Assembly (NCBI RefSeq): GCF_041146795.1
Contig: NC_135169.1
Location: 14,856,352-14,920,351, forward strand
Length of the DNA stretch: 64,000 nt
From: Maylandia zebra
Taxonomy: Eukaryota > Chordata > Actinopteri > Cichliformes > Cichlidae
Direction of reading: 5' to 3'
In this document: positions 24,491 to 37,508 of the stretch, piece by piece
Layout: the number at the start of each line of letters is the position of its first letter
Numbering within the stretch: position 1 is the stretch's first letter
The notes under the pieces: generated by a model
What the model saw: only the letters and a program-made list of their open reading frames with translations
The model's database searches: none
What the model was told of the DNA's origin: nothing
Made by a program: the position numbers and the translations under genes

Positions 24491-27400
24491 ATGGAGCGAC
24501 TCTGTTTCCTTTTGTGTCTGATATGTGTGTCCTCAACACTGGTGAGTTTCTCTGATGTTTTTAAATAATTTTACAAAGATGTGGCCCTGAAATTTTTTTC
24601 TTTGTCATTTTACTGTATACTATGTGTTGTTTAATAAATAACAAGAATAATTATGTATTTACTGATCACACATATGTTTATTATTTACTGATATGAATAC
24701 ATGAACATAGAATTTGGCTGTTCTATTTATAAAGATGTCGAGCACACTGTCTTATCCATTATTTACTCTTTTATTTTACTACCTAAGTTTATTAGATATA
24801 TTTCTGGTAATTATTATTATTATTATTATTGATTTATATGAATATAGTAACAAAAGATTTAGCAGTTGTGGACGTCGGCTTGAGCAGAATGCTGAATACT
24901 GATCAATCAAAGAAACAGTCACTATCTTTAGCTGTTTTAAGAATTCAAATAAAGGATGTGTAACTTAGCAGACCTAACAAAACAGAGCTTCATTTATACT
25001 TACAGTTTTTATATATATTATTTAAAGCCAGTTATTTAAATACTGCAGACTGATTAACTACCACTGACCTAAAATTTTCGTATGCAACATTTAACCTCCT
25101 AAGACCCAAACTTTTCCACGGCATGCATTTTTAATTTCTCTTTGATATTTGAGCATATTGGGGCCAGATGAATGTAAAAACAAAGAATTACCTGATTATT
25201 ATTTTTTTACCTGATTTTTTTCTCTTAAAAAAATTATAGCCACATATGAGGATATTCATTTAATATTTCGACAGAACAGTAGCAGTTTAATGTCCTCGTA
25301 AGTGAATATCAGGCCCATGTAGAGCAAAATTGAGTATTTTGGTCTAAATAACCCAAAATGTGATGTCCACATATGTGGACGTCAGGTAAATGGACTGATT
25401 CTTATATGGCGCTTTTCTACTCTCCCAGAGTACTCAAAGCGCTGTATACAACATGCCTCATTCACCCATTCATACAAGCGCTTCTAAACTCAAGTGCAAC
25501 TAATAAGCATTCACACACATTCACACTCCGATGAACGCATCGGAGGGCAACTTGGGGTTAGTATCTTGCCCAAGGATATTTGGCATGCAGACTGGGGCAG
25601 CCAGGAATCAAACCACCAACCTTCCAATCAGTAGTTGATCTGCTCTACCACCTGAGCCACAGCCACCCCAGGGTCCTAGGAGGATGATAAGAAAAATAAT
25701 TATGTACTAATAACAGTATAAAATTGAGTACATTTCAAAATAAATTTGCAATAAATAAATTTGAAAAGTATTTCTGCTTATATAATTATTGTAATTGTGG
25801 ATTTTACTTTATAAAAATTATTAATAAAATCTTTATTTGTGGGTAAGAAGCAAACAATTTAAATATTTTTAGTCAGTAATATTATTCCAAAGAAACACCT
25901 CCTAATTTGAGCAGTTCAATTGAAATTGGTTATACGTGTTATAATGTACATGTCTGATGTGCAGCATCTGTTTTTAAGATTTTTAGTTAGTTTTATCAAA
26001 GAAGTTCAGAATGTATCACCAAGCCTTTAACCAGGGTTTTGTTTAAGTAGGGTTTCATTGTAAAAGTCCTTGTTGTAGACCAAATGGACTAAAATAGCTG
26101 CTCTGTCACAAAGACTCTTTGCTTGCAACTATATGTGCATAGTCACCCCTCAAAAATCCATTGTACACCAAGAACAACCAGAGACACTAGCTATGTTTTC
26201 TGCCCTAACTAAAACAATGTTGACTTTCTTGTCTTCGTCTAGGCCCAGGTTGATCCCAGGGGAGCTCGTCCAGTGGAGCAGGGCACCAGAAGTGAAAAAT
26301 GTGCCACTGAGAAGGAATGGCCTTTCTGCACAGACGTTGAATGGGTATGCAGATTCTCTGTTGTCTCTCAGAGCTCAAGCTAGGCAAAGTTCTTATTGAC
26401 CTCAATTAATGTGTGCAATTTTAAGATTCAATGTTTACAAGAAAGCTGGACTGGTGAAATTCCAGTTTCTGTCAGTGCAAAAGTCTAACTATGTACTTAA
26501 TCGATAAGATTTCAAAATTATGTCTTAGTGTTTATATATGGTAAAGAGATGCTGCTATAATAAGGGAAGGAAATCTGTCAGCACGAGCCGATTGCAATAA
26601 TTAATGCTTAAAATGACAGAAATCTATAATAAATGTTATATTGTGAATGACCATGAGGGAGGTCTTTATGGGTAGGAAAAATGGTTAAACTTGTGAAAAT
26701 ACACTACAGAATGTACAATCCGGGCCAGACTGGAGCTTTTGTGCCTCTGGTTGTACTGCCAATTATTAGAATAACCTGTTGTTCTATATTTAAATGACTC
26801 TGATTTTCATGTGACACAGAAATAAGGAATAATTATGTCTTCTCTTTGGTCATCCATTAGGGCCCTAAATGTCCATCAGGCTGCAGGATCCAGGGTCTGA
26901 TGGAGAAATACGATCACAATATGCTGAAGAAGATCGAGAAAATCCGCAGCCTGCTGGATCAAAACAAGGCCAAACATCGCTCCGCTGATACGGTGTCGAA
27001 ACAGACCTACACCTACTTGAAAGAAAAGCTAACCACTGACGCTGGTTAGTGTGGCTTTGTGCACTTCTTCTGTTTCCCAGTCAAGAGTTTAATGGTTACA
27101 GGAACCCAGTCTAGGTGGTTATAGGACACCTGGAAGTTGTTTCACAGTTAAATAAATATCTGCATAAACTGATCAAAAGTGCAACCCTAACAAGCAGCTT
27201 TAAAGGTGTACACAGTCATATTTAAAAGATATTTAGCGGAAAGAAATGGGACATGGGAGTGCGCACCAGTTTGTGGAAGCCATCATGTGGTTTTATTCCC
27301 AATATTATCTCAATTATTTATATCCAGCAGAACCCTCCCATCTCCGGACAGCTGACAAAATGCATTTAAACAAAAGTAAGAATCAATCCATCCATTTATT

Positions 27401-30400
27401 AAACTAAACGTTTCCTGTTTTCTTCTACTAGGTGGCGACAACAACTACCTTGAATTGGCTCAGACTCTTCGTCAGAGGATCACAGACATGAAGATTAAAA
27501 TCGACAAACAGATGACTGTACTGGCAGCCCTGAGGGATCAGGTCAAAGACCAGGTCACAGAGATGCAGAGACTGGAGGTATACCAAGCCAGCACAGTCAA
27601 AAATACATGTTTGCATAAAAAACATGACAAGAACATCCTTAAAAGTATTTACAAATGCACTAGAGAAGAAAGAATTTAAAGTACTGAGGATAGTTGACTA
27701 TGCAAAAATATTGAAATGCCTGTAACCAACAGTAGTGAAGCCACAGGTTTCAGAAGTCTAGAAGAAAGAAAATAAGAACATTTTAAAAAGCACTTAGCCA
27801 GCGCCAAATCACAACAACAGTCACCTCTAGTTGCTTTATGCTGTAAGGTAAAGACCTTAGAATAATACAGAGAAAACTCCAACAATCCGTTGAACCCTTA
27901 AAGCAAGCCCTTGGCGACAGTAGGAAGGAAGAACTCCCTTTTAACAGGAAGAAACAGCAGAACCAAGTTCAGGGAGGGACATCCATCTGCCGTGACCAGT
28001 TGGGGGTGAGGGAAAGAAGGCAGGACACAATAAATCAACATAAATCAGTATAATAAATATCTACACATGGATATATTCAGATTTGTACTGCGAATGTAGC
28101 TCAACTTCTGACAAAACTCTGAATATTAATTAATCAAAAGGTCCGATTAACTAAAGTAAAATCTTTTTATGGCACCTGTGTAACAGTGAGAAGCAGTAAA
28201 ATATTGTTTTTTATTGTAAAGATATGTTACAATGGCAGAGTGAATTTGTTCACATATATTTAAAACTACCACTTTTTTTACAAGTTACTTTTTTTTTACT
28301 CTTGGGTTTCACATTTTTTAAAAAAACTTGATCTCCTCTTTCAGGTGGATATTGATATTAAGCTTCGTTCCTGCAAAGGATCCTGTGGAGGCTACTCTGA
28401 GTACCAAGTGGACACGGAAAGCTATGTCACCTTGAATAAACAGGTGAGAATTCAAGCGACCACATCTATCCACCCAGTTAAGGGTGAATAAATTAAAAAC
28501 AAGCTCATTAAATTGCCAATCAGCAGAGTGAGTCAATAAATAACTAATTGTGGGGTTTGCATACAGTGAAACACCAGCTATCTCGAGTAATCTGCTGTTT
28601 TAAATACATTTTAAGTCCAAGTAATTTCACCTCTCACAATTTCTTAGGTTTTTGCATATCTGTCCCATTTTATTGACCACTAGAGATAACCTTGGAAAAA
28701 ACTTCTTTTTCCTATTTTTAAATGGAAAAAGAAGTATTTTTAAAAGCTACCCAAACCTACATGGCTCTATGCAGAACTGTAATTGCCCCCAAAACTTAAT
28801 AACTTGTGCCACCCTTGACATGAAGAACTTAAATAATTTGCTATAACTGTCAATGAGTCTTCACAGTTTTCACCCATTTGCAGTTTGCCATTACTTTTGT
28901 CACCAAAATAAAGTTATTACTTTACATCTGTTAAAAGTGGTTTAAAGTTTAAAGGGTTGCGGGTCGGACTCAAACTCAGGTCGGCCACTCTAATCATACA
29001 GGATTTGGTCACCTGCTCATCCCACCAAGCCAAAACATGAGAATAAATAGTGAGAAATACACTATTTTAAGATAACATTGGAAATAAAACAACCAAAAAG
29101 AAAGTTTTTATTGGCTGTTTTTTGAAAGGTAATAAATTCAAAGATACAGAAAAAGTTATATTTGTTAAAAAGTCAAAATATTTAGTTGTGACCATTTTTA
29201 TATTCAATTTTTTCAGAATTAATAAAAAGATATTTTTGTGTAAGATTTGTGTTTGTCATTCTTCTGACAATTGAATTTTTCCCAACATTAGGTTGTGAAC
29301 TTCTCTTTCTGTCTGTCTTTCCAGGTCCAGCAGTTAGACTCCCAGGCACCCCAGAATGTCGAGACTGTGGGGACGCTGTACGTGATGAAGAGCAGGCCGC
29401 TAAGGGATATGGTTGTGGATAGCAACTTCAAATCCGGGGCCGTTGAAGGAGCAGCAGGACAGCAGACTGCAGACAAGTTCCCTGATGTAAGAGAGCCGTC
29501 ACATTTAGATTTCATCTCTTAACAAGCATTACGTTGCTGGTAACTTTTCAGGTTTAGAGGTATATTCAAAAATAACTATTATTATGGCGTTTTCATGTAC
29601 TTCAAATGGAAATCTTACAATAGGAGAGAGATAAGGCCAAAATTGCCTTTAGTTGACATTCTCCTGAAAGCTAAGCGCCTCATTTCTAAAACTATGCATC
29701 TTTACCATGTGGCTAAAATGTTAATCTTAACTCTAAGCGGTAATGCAGTGATTGATGAAAATCTTAAGTAAATGCATCCCATTGTTTACATCTTGCACCA
29801 GTGAGCTAGTGTTTGATTGTTTTATGCTACTTTGGAGCACTTTTTGTCCCCTTGGATTGCCCACTAGTGGAGTTCTAAGACCCAGAGGAAGCAGACATAT
29901 CAAATTTTGATATCAACTGACATTTGTTATTGACAGTTTAGTCTTTTTAAAACGTTTGACAGCATTTAGTTCAATTCAATTTAATTTTAAATACCCTAAA
30001 ATTTGATTCCTTTTGGTTTGTGGTTCTTATTTGGTTAACTGTACTGTATGTTTGGAAACTTTAGGCTTTTATGTTACACAAACATTTATTGGGAATTGTT
30101 ATGGCACCATGAAAAAAATGTCAGGGACTTCTCAAGCAAGAAGCAGCTATTGAGTTACTGACCTTCCGGAAGTTGGAAACCATTCTCCCTCTTGAGCAGG
30201 ATCTATCATTTCATCAAATTCTGTTAATATTGCTCTATATTTGTATAAAAAAGTACTTTCACTGAACCAATATTCCTTAAGAGTTTTTTTCTCTTTTCTT
30301 TTTCTAGGTGAGGACTGTCCATTTGGTCCTGGAAGAGGAAGGCTCTAGCTCATCCCCAGCAACTGTTTCCAAGGTCCCAGGTACTTCCTTCTCTTCGTCT

Positions 30401-32093
30401 ACATCCTCATCCACCTCATCTTCATCGTCCACCTCTTCCACATCATCTAGATCAATCACTGAGATTAGTGGTCGTGGCGACGCGGACACGTTTGGTTTGG
30501 GTGGAGGGTCGCATAGCCTCGGCCAACCCAGTACAAGTCATGTGTCCACCAAAACCATCACCTGCACCAAGAGAACCCGAACAACTGTGGTTCATACAAG
30601 CGATGGGCCAGTGGAAAGGACAGAGGAGGTGATAGAAGGAGGACCCGGATGCCAGGTGACAGGAGACTTCACCAAGGGTGGGATAAGCTCCTTGTTCCCC
30701 TCTCTCAGCCATACATCTTCATCCTCTTCTACTGGCTCCACCAAGACCGTACATCTCAGCAGCACTAAGGGCAGCGTCTCTGGAAATACCAAAACTGGGT
30801 TTAGCGATCCATTCGACTCTGATGTCGGGCTCGACCTTGGCGCGTTTCTGACTGACAATACAGAAGATGATGTTCCTGATTTTCACGCCAGGAGTGTGAA
30901 GGTCACATCACGAATCGAACGCCAGGCGGATTATGTAGGAAAAGGTACTGAAACTGACCTGGAGTAAAATATACAAAGCCAAGAAGAAAATGATTAGCTA
31001 GATAGCATGCATTAGCATCAGATAGCTTGCTAGCTAGCCCTATGTACCAAAATGATAAGTGAATACAGCATTTTTTGTTGTTTGTTTCTGGAGTTTAAAT
31101 ATTTTAAGATTTCCCATATAATACATTTGATAAAAACATATTTCTCATTGATAGTTTACCAATCAACAAATTCCTGATTAGCGATTAACCAAACTCTCCA
31201 AAAATCCTGCAAATATCACCACCCACATCCGTCCTGCTAGCCACAGACTTATTTGCCACAAAAGAGTGTTTAACATAGAGATCAGGAGACGAAGAATCGA
31301 CTGCCAGCAAGTTTAGCTTTTGTCGATGAAGTGTCCATTTTAGCCAGTCCACGCTAACTCGCGGTTTGCGGTATGCCCCTCTCTGTTTACAGATTGCGTT
31401 GAAATCTACCAGAACCATCTGAATGGGGAAACAAATGGCCTGTTTAAGATCAAACCTGGCGGCACCGACTCTGAGGCAGTAGTGGATGTTTACTGCCAGC
31501 AGGAGGGTATTATGGGAGGGTGGTTGTTAGTCCAGCAGCGAGAGAGTGGTGCACTCAGCTTCAACCACAGCTGGGTTGAATACCGCAATGGGTTTGGATC
31601 AGTGGACACTCAGGGCAAAGGCGAGTTTTGGTTAGGCAACCATAACCTCCACTTGCTAAGTAATGAAAGTGAGACTATGCTGAAAGTTGAACTAGAGGAC
31701 TGGGAAGGTGCTGTAGCCAGTGCAGAGTACACTATACGGGTAGGATCAGAGGCGGAGGGGTACCCGCTGCATGTCTCCACATACAGCGGGGATGCTGGGG
31801 ATGCTCTATTAATGCCAAAAGCATCTGATTTATCCCACAACGGAATGAAATTCAGCACCTTCGACAAAGATAACGATAGATCGGAGCATAATTGTGCAGA
31901 GATTTATGGGGGTGGGTGGTGGTACAACAACTGCCAGTCAGCTAATTTAAACGGTATTTATTATAAAGGCACATATGACCCCAAAACAAACATCCCACAT
32001 GGAACCGAGAATGGAGTTGTGTGGGTGACATACAAACCAGCAAATTACAGCCTGAAAACTGTTCGGATGTTTATCCGACCAACTGCTTTTTAA
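24491..32093 (+). CDS. fga: Fibrinogen alpha chain with C-terminal globe, 693 aa
   Basis: Eight coding exons: 24491-24541, 26243-26344, 26861-27044, 27432-27577, 28345-28443, 29325-29486, 30308-30944, 31393-32093. All have GT-AG ends and continuous phase. The product is the secreted alpha chain of the plasma clotting hexamer. Residues 1-17/18 are a signal peptide. A very short fibrinopeptide ends at DPR, followed by GARP where the usual knob is GPR. KCPSGC (residues 54-59) and LRSCKGSC (169-176) are the two disulfide rings bounding the coiled coil. Exon 7 encodes a Ser/Thr-rich alphaC region with an RGD at 304-306 and a Cys334-Cys363 hairpin resembling the human alphaC domain. Exon 8 (residues about 461-693) is a full fibrinogen globe with STFDKDND and GGGWWYNNC, as in the alphaE form. 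Exon 6 may contribute part of the connector. Introns carry SINE and LINE fragments. Confidence 0.95.
25387..25673 (-). repeat. tRNA-derived SINE-like repeat in fga intron 1
   Basis: On the minus strand the head carries an A box TGGCTCAGGTGG and a B box GGTTTGATTCC. The body ends in a tail with GCGCTTTGAGTACTCTGGGA and an AT-rich end near 25387. A fragment of the same tail lies in + orientation at 33835-33885. Confidence 0.65.
27770..28030 (+). repeat. Dispersed fish repeat in fga intron 4
   Basis: Blocks such as GCGCCAAATCACAACAACAG and CTCCCTTTTAACAGGAAGAA belong to a widespread fish repeat. A short piece of its head is also at 33320-33410. It contains no coding capacity. Confidence 0.55.
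28940..29035 (-). repeat. tRNA-like SINE fragment in fga intron 5
   Basis: The minus strand has TGGCTTGGTGGG (A-box-like) and GAGTTTGAGTCC (B-box-like) about 40 bases apart. Boundaries are unclear. Confidence 0.35.
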
Positions 32094-32291
32094 CTTGAAA
32101 AAACAGGTGAATAGATAACAACCAGAGGACAAAAACCAAAGGTAGAATCAATCTATCTGTGCAATAAGTACTTTCTGTTTGTGAGCATGCTGTGTAAACA
32201 GTATTGATTCTTTTGTTAGCACTACCAGTCCAATGTTCTTGCAGTGACCCAATGTTTTTCGTGTTTCTCAACCACTGAACTCTGCTCAATC

Positions 32292-32297
32292 AATAAA
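32292..32297 (+). terminator. Polyadenylation signal of fga
   Basis: AATAAA 199 bases after the fga stop codon; the only good signal before the following AT-rich spacer. Confidence 0.7.
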
Positions 32298-32299
32298 GA

Positions 32300-34384
32300 C
32301 TCAGTCTTCACTTTACTCACTGTGGTTTGTGTTCTCATTTCCCACTAAATAAATAACTTGAATTTAATCTTATTGACTTGAATTGAAACTTAAAGATAGA
32401 AAATATGTACAAAATCTATCAAAATATTAAACCACATGGTTGCAGAGTAATAAACCACATGTAAAATAACTGGGTATTAGGAGTATTTATATGGTCTTAT
32501 AGACTGTATGTATAACTGGCACTCACTTTGCTATTAATATTTTAAAAATAAAGCGCAATATAAGGATATATTATTTCATAATGTGAGTAATACAAAATAT
32601 ATGTTAAAATATTCTGAATGGGTATATCTAGTTTGTAGTGTCAAAGATTGCCGCTGAAAAGTAAAGCAGTTAACCATGCTAAGTCATTCTGTGTTTGATG
32701 AATTGTATTTATTGTTATGTTGTCTTCCTTCCTTCTTAGAGTTGCTGGGTTGATGATGACGTGTTAGCACACATAACATGCAAATTGAACTCCGCGCAAG
32801 AATTAGCCAAAGCAAGTATTGTCGAATGTGTGTACACAAGGAACTGGTGACAAAAAGTTCTTACACAATATGATATAGTGCAAGAAATACTACTACTACT
32901 AATGGTAATAATAATTCAAAACTTTAAAAATTTATATGTGCATTGCTGAATTTAGGCATCAAAACAACAGGAACTACATAAAGATTACAAGATTAAAAAA
33001 CATGAATGTGAAAACATGAAAACAAGATAGTGATTAAGTATTATTACCGAAAATAAGAAAAAGTATTCAGAAGGCATTAAAATGTTATGCACAAGTCATT
33101 CTATAAAGGAGATCTGAGTATCCCTTTGTTTTAAACCCTGAAACTTATAACAGTATCACATTCTTTGATCTGTGCTTCAAAATACTGAGTTAAGAGTCCT
33201 CAGATTTCTAAAGGAACAAAGTCGTTGTTTTCATTTAAAAGAAATAACAAAAAATCTCACATATAGATGACCTAATACATTTATTAGGCTGTCACTTAAT
33301 GTATTTTTTTTGTTAAATTCAATTCAGTTCAGTTTTATTTATATATAATATATATATAACACCAAATAACACAGCAGTTGCCTCAAGGCACTTCACATTG
33401 TAAGGTAAAGCTGTCCTAAATTAAAAGTATTTATAATAACGAGAATCTTTAATGGTTAATCCATCAGTGTGTGCAAACTCTAATCAAAATTATATTTCTA
33501 ATGCTAAAATATAACTATTATTATCCATCATTTTTAAAATGCATTTTATTATTTATTAAAATGTATTTTTTACCATATAATAAAGCGCATCTTTAGATTA
33601 TGATTAAGATGCCAGATAGCAGTTATTTTACTTACGAACATGAACAAAAAAAAAAAAAATGGTTCTTCAATGTCAGTTAATTCGTTTTTGTTCAGTGTGA
33701 AAGCTCAAATTTCAGTATAAAAATGGCACATTCAGTTTATTTGCCTATAAATAACAATTAAATGAGACATACAACTGTAAAAGTTACCAAGGCACTCTTA
33801 GGATACAATTTATTTGAATTGATTTAAATGAAAATATGCTTTGAGTGCTCCAAGAGAGTAGAAAAGCTCTCTATAAGAATCAACTATTTAAATACCAACT
33901 GTGACTAGCAATACCTGTGATACTGTATATAACCCATAGAGGGCATTAAAAATAAAAGCACCAATGTGGTCTAGCGCAGATTAGTATGCAACATAACAAC
34001 AGGATCTACATAAAGATTACATTTTAACTGTAACATCCTTGTGTTTTTTATGTAATAAGTTTTTATGGTCATTGTTTTTATCTCTGGCCTGGTGATAAGG
34101 ACATTGGAAAGTTATCTTTTATGCTTTTTATCCATAGAGCCCATTTTCACCTCACAGTTTCATAACTAATATTGATTTTGTGCTTGTTTTTCATGTGGAA
34201 ATGTTAAATAACAACCCCGAAGTTACTGATCTTTGTACAGTCCACAAGTTCCATCAGTGACACAAAATAAACACAAGAAAGTGCACGCAAATCACATTTC
34301 GTTTGTACTGTCCTATTTGAATTAGAGCACAGTTGAAGGTGGACTTTTTTTTCCCTCTCTGCAGTGTGTATCAGGTTCAAACAG
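32300..34384. other. Spacer between the two alpha-chain genes
   Basis: AT-rich sequence with two repeat fragments (33320-33410 and 33835-33885). I searched it for a signal-peptide exon with a donor in the right phase for the next gene and found none that convinces. The best candidate, an ATG near 34064 giving nine hydrophobic codons before CTG|GTGATA, is too short for a normal signal peptide. Confidence 0.5.
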
Positions 34385-36841
34385 CAGAATGAAGATGGCC
34401 GACCGTCCCCCAGTGCAACCCAGATGTACAGGAAGCAGCAATGTGAAGCAAAACTAGAGACCCCGCTGTGTTTAGATGATGACTGGGTAAGAAGCATACA
34501 AGCACATAAATACAACTCTATTGATGAGTACTATAAAGAAAATCATTTGCTAGTTTAAACCATTGTAATATCAGGATGTGAAAATAATTTGAGTTTCTTG
34601 AGCTTAAATTAAAAGAAATTCACAGAAAACATGAGGGAAACCAACTTAAGTGCTCTCTTTGAGAGGAAGAGGGCACTTGGGTTTTGGTGTCCAGTACTCT
34701 TGACCACCACACGTCAGCTTTAGCCAAAGGTGACCAGCCATACTGAAAGAGGTCACTATGTTAGAAAACCAGCAAACCAGCATTTATTGACTTGCTCAGT
34801 CTCATAAACCAATAGGCAGAAAATCACCTTACACAAGCAGCCACCTTTAGCTGAAGTGCAAAGCGCACAGATGACATCTACAAAAACTTTGAATTGAATC
34901 CAGGATTTGCTCTTGATAACTGGTAGAATTTAAACATTTTCAGTCGACTTACGTATTATTACACAATTGCTTGAAAACTTAAACTAGCACACCTAAAGTA
35001 CTTTTTATCTTGCTTTTATTTGTCAGGGATCGCAATCTAAAATACATCAGTCAAAAGGTTTAAGCTGTTTAAGCAGTAACTACATCTGTTCTGATATCCT
35101 TCCCTGTTTGAGATCAGTGGGGTTATCATTACAGTTACACATCCTAGAATAAAAACAAAACACCCCCTCTTCTTCCCAAAAAAGGACATAACCACATTAA
35201 CCATTAAGCCAGTTAATTTGAGAAAAATGTCAATAATGAAATTGTTTCAATCAATTCCAGTTTATTTTATCTGTAACCCATGCACTGACACACATCCAAC
35301 AGCTGGCAAGATGTAGACTAAATTTCAAAGTTGGTAAAGAATTTGGAAAGATTTCTTTAACGTTTCAATTTTTTCTTTGTAATCTGTCTTAAAATAAATA
35401 GTTACTCGTGAACTAAGTGTTATCAGTATAATTCATGAATACTCTGGCACCACTGATAACAATTGATTGTTATGAAGGACAGTCCTACAACATGGCTTAA
35501 TTAGCAGTTGTCTAATTATTTGAATTATTTCAACCCAGCACCGTGCTACCACTTTACTAGCATTACTCTGAAAAATCTAAAGCGCAAAGTGTAAATAAGA
35601 TGGGTTTTTTTTGTTGTTATGATGCATGATAACTCAGAATGACCTGTTACTATGATGCACTGCCAACCTGACCTGTTCTCTTGTCCTTCTCCAAAGTTTT
35701 CTAAATGCCCGCCTGGCTGCAGACTCCAAGGTTTGATCTCACAGATGGAAAACAAAGTGGAAAGAAAACTGCGGGAGGTGTGTAAAACAGCAGAGATGTA
35801 TGAAGATGCAACAGAGAAGTCCATGACTACAATGACTCACATATACAACTTTAACCGGCGAGTCATCATCAACAGATACAGTTAAGACTCTTTGGGGATG
35901 TTTGGATTTGTGGTTGTGGATAAAATAATTCGTAAATACTTACTAAAGTAATGCTGAGTTACTAATGCAGAATTTCATCTCTAGTGTTTAAGCTGAAATT
36001 CGTGGAACAAGCAGAAGAATTGGGCAGAAATTTCACAACGCTACAGAAACGATCAAGCAGTCTGTCCCAACAGATAAAAAAACTGATTAGCAAACTGCAG
36101 AAACAGACAGAGGAGCTATATCGAACAGAGGTAAGACATAAACAAATACTATTGATTGGTCGATTGTGCAATTGTTTGACTGTATTTACATTTAAGACTT
36201 GTTGATTACCTTATTCTTCTGACACTGATTGCTGCAATGTTTTAAATTAATGCCCTAAAACATTTTATTTTATATTTGACACGTTAAACAACTCAGTGTA
36301 GTTAGTATTAATGGAATGCCATTTCATAAATGGCGTTATTGTCCTCTATTGCAAAGAAACAGATTTCAGACAAGTTATGTTCAACCTGATACATTTATAT
36401 TTTTTGTAATACTTTTTCTTACTTTGTTTTTTGTTCTTTATGGTGTTTGTTGCTTGAATAACTGCTTATTCAACTTGTTTTTGTTGCCAGGTGGACATTG
36501 ACATGAAGCTACGAGCCTGTCGCGGGTCTTGCCAGTCTGTGCTGCCATTTGAAATTGATCATCCCGACTATCACATCCTTCGAACTCACATGGAAGACAT
36601 GGACAAGACTCTAAACAGAAGAGCCAAAGCACCTTTACCTCCTGCAGGCATCCCACATATTAAGCTCCAGCCTATAGACATAGTCCCAGAACCAGCTGAA
36701 GGATACAAGACGATCCCGACAGTCCAGAAAGAACTACTGACCCAATTTGAGGACATTGAACAGAATCAGATCATTTTGGAGGAGCTACTGGAGGAGTTAG
36801 AGGATGTAAATGATCACAATCATGTAGAAAGGTTTAATTAA
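34385..36841 (+). CDS. Second fibrinogen alpha-like chain without alphaC repeats or globe (5' exon missing)
   Basis: Four exons: 34385-34486, 35697-35880, 35985-36130, 36491-36841. The first three are 102, 184 and 146 bases, exactly the lengths of fga exons 2, 3 and 4, with the same phases. An alternative acceptor 20 bases earlier (34364) would change the phase. They encode about 260 aa. Cysteine 20 of the first exon is in register with fga. FSKCPPGCRLQGL and LRACRGSC match both disulfide rings, with a coiled-coil stretch between. The last exon reads past the point where fga splices and stops after 116 codons, in a tail with HIKLQPIDIVPE and an acidic coiled end. That tail resembles the segment just after the coiled coil in mammalian alpha chains. 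No fibrinopeptide-knob motif (R|GPR) is seen and no signal exon was found. Either a functional short paralogue, alternative exons of fga, or an early pseudogene; every frame is open. Confidence 0.75.
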
Positions 36842-37502
36842 ATATGGGGCTGACAGAAAACAAGGAAGCACATTGTAATCTTGTTACTTAAATAACCATT
36901 ATTTTGTTTCATCTGCAAAGTTTAGCTATCGTTTCAGTTTATATTTGGATCAGCAATGTGAGTAGTTTGTGGGCTAGTCTTTTCCATATTTTTCGGTGGT
37001 ATGTCATTTGAATAGATGAGATAACATGAAGAATAACTCTGATTTATGACATGCTGTTTTACAGTTCAATCCAGGGGCATTTTTGATTAAAAACAATGGG
37101 GGGGAAAAGCCTTTTGGTGAATTTAAATATAGTTAAACTACTAACGTTAATGATGCAGTCTGTGTTCTGCTGGGAAACTTTGAGTCAAGGTATTAGTGGA
37201 TGTTACTGTGACATCTCCCTAAACACACCCACAGTACACTCCCACTTTTGGCAGTGGAACTGCCTTACAGCATCTGCTTTGTCAGGCAAGAGAATAGACC
37301 CCACAAGCAAAAGCTAGCTTGTGTTATTACATTGAAGAGGTGGACTGTGCTTTTTTCAAAGGATGATGGGAGTAGACAGTATTACTAATTCTGTGCCTTA
37401 TCAATGCACCTGAGAAATTCTCCTGTTACCTCCATTCATTATCCAGACAATGCACTCCTGTTTGGTCATCTGTTATTTACCTCACAAACTCCATGATTAG
37501 GC

Positions 37503-37508
37503 AATAAA
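37503..37508 (+). terminator. Candidate polyadenylation signal of the alpha-like gene
   Basis: AATAAA 662 bases after the stop. It is the first one downstream on the + strand that I can see, and it precedes the convergent fgb signal. Confidence 0.4.

Noticed and set aside
25387-25673. True tRNA gene
   Set aside because: A and B boxes are present, but the cloverleaf cannot be completed and the tail is a SINE body.
30304-30489. Acidic minus-strand frame (Asp/Glu/Val run)
   Set aside because: Antisense of the Ser/Thr-coding repeat in fga exon 7.
34064-34092. Possible first exon of the alpha-like gene (ATG plus nine hydrophobic codons before a GT)
   Set aside because: Too short for a signal peptide and with a weak donor; kept only as a candidate.
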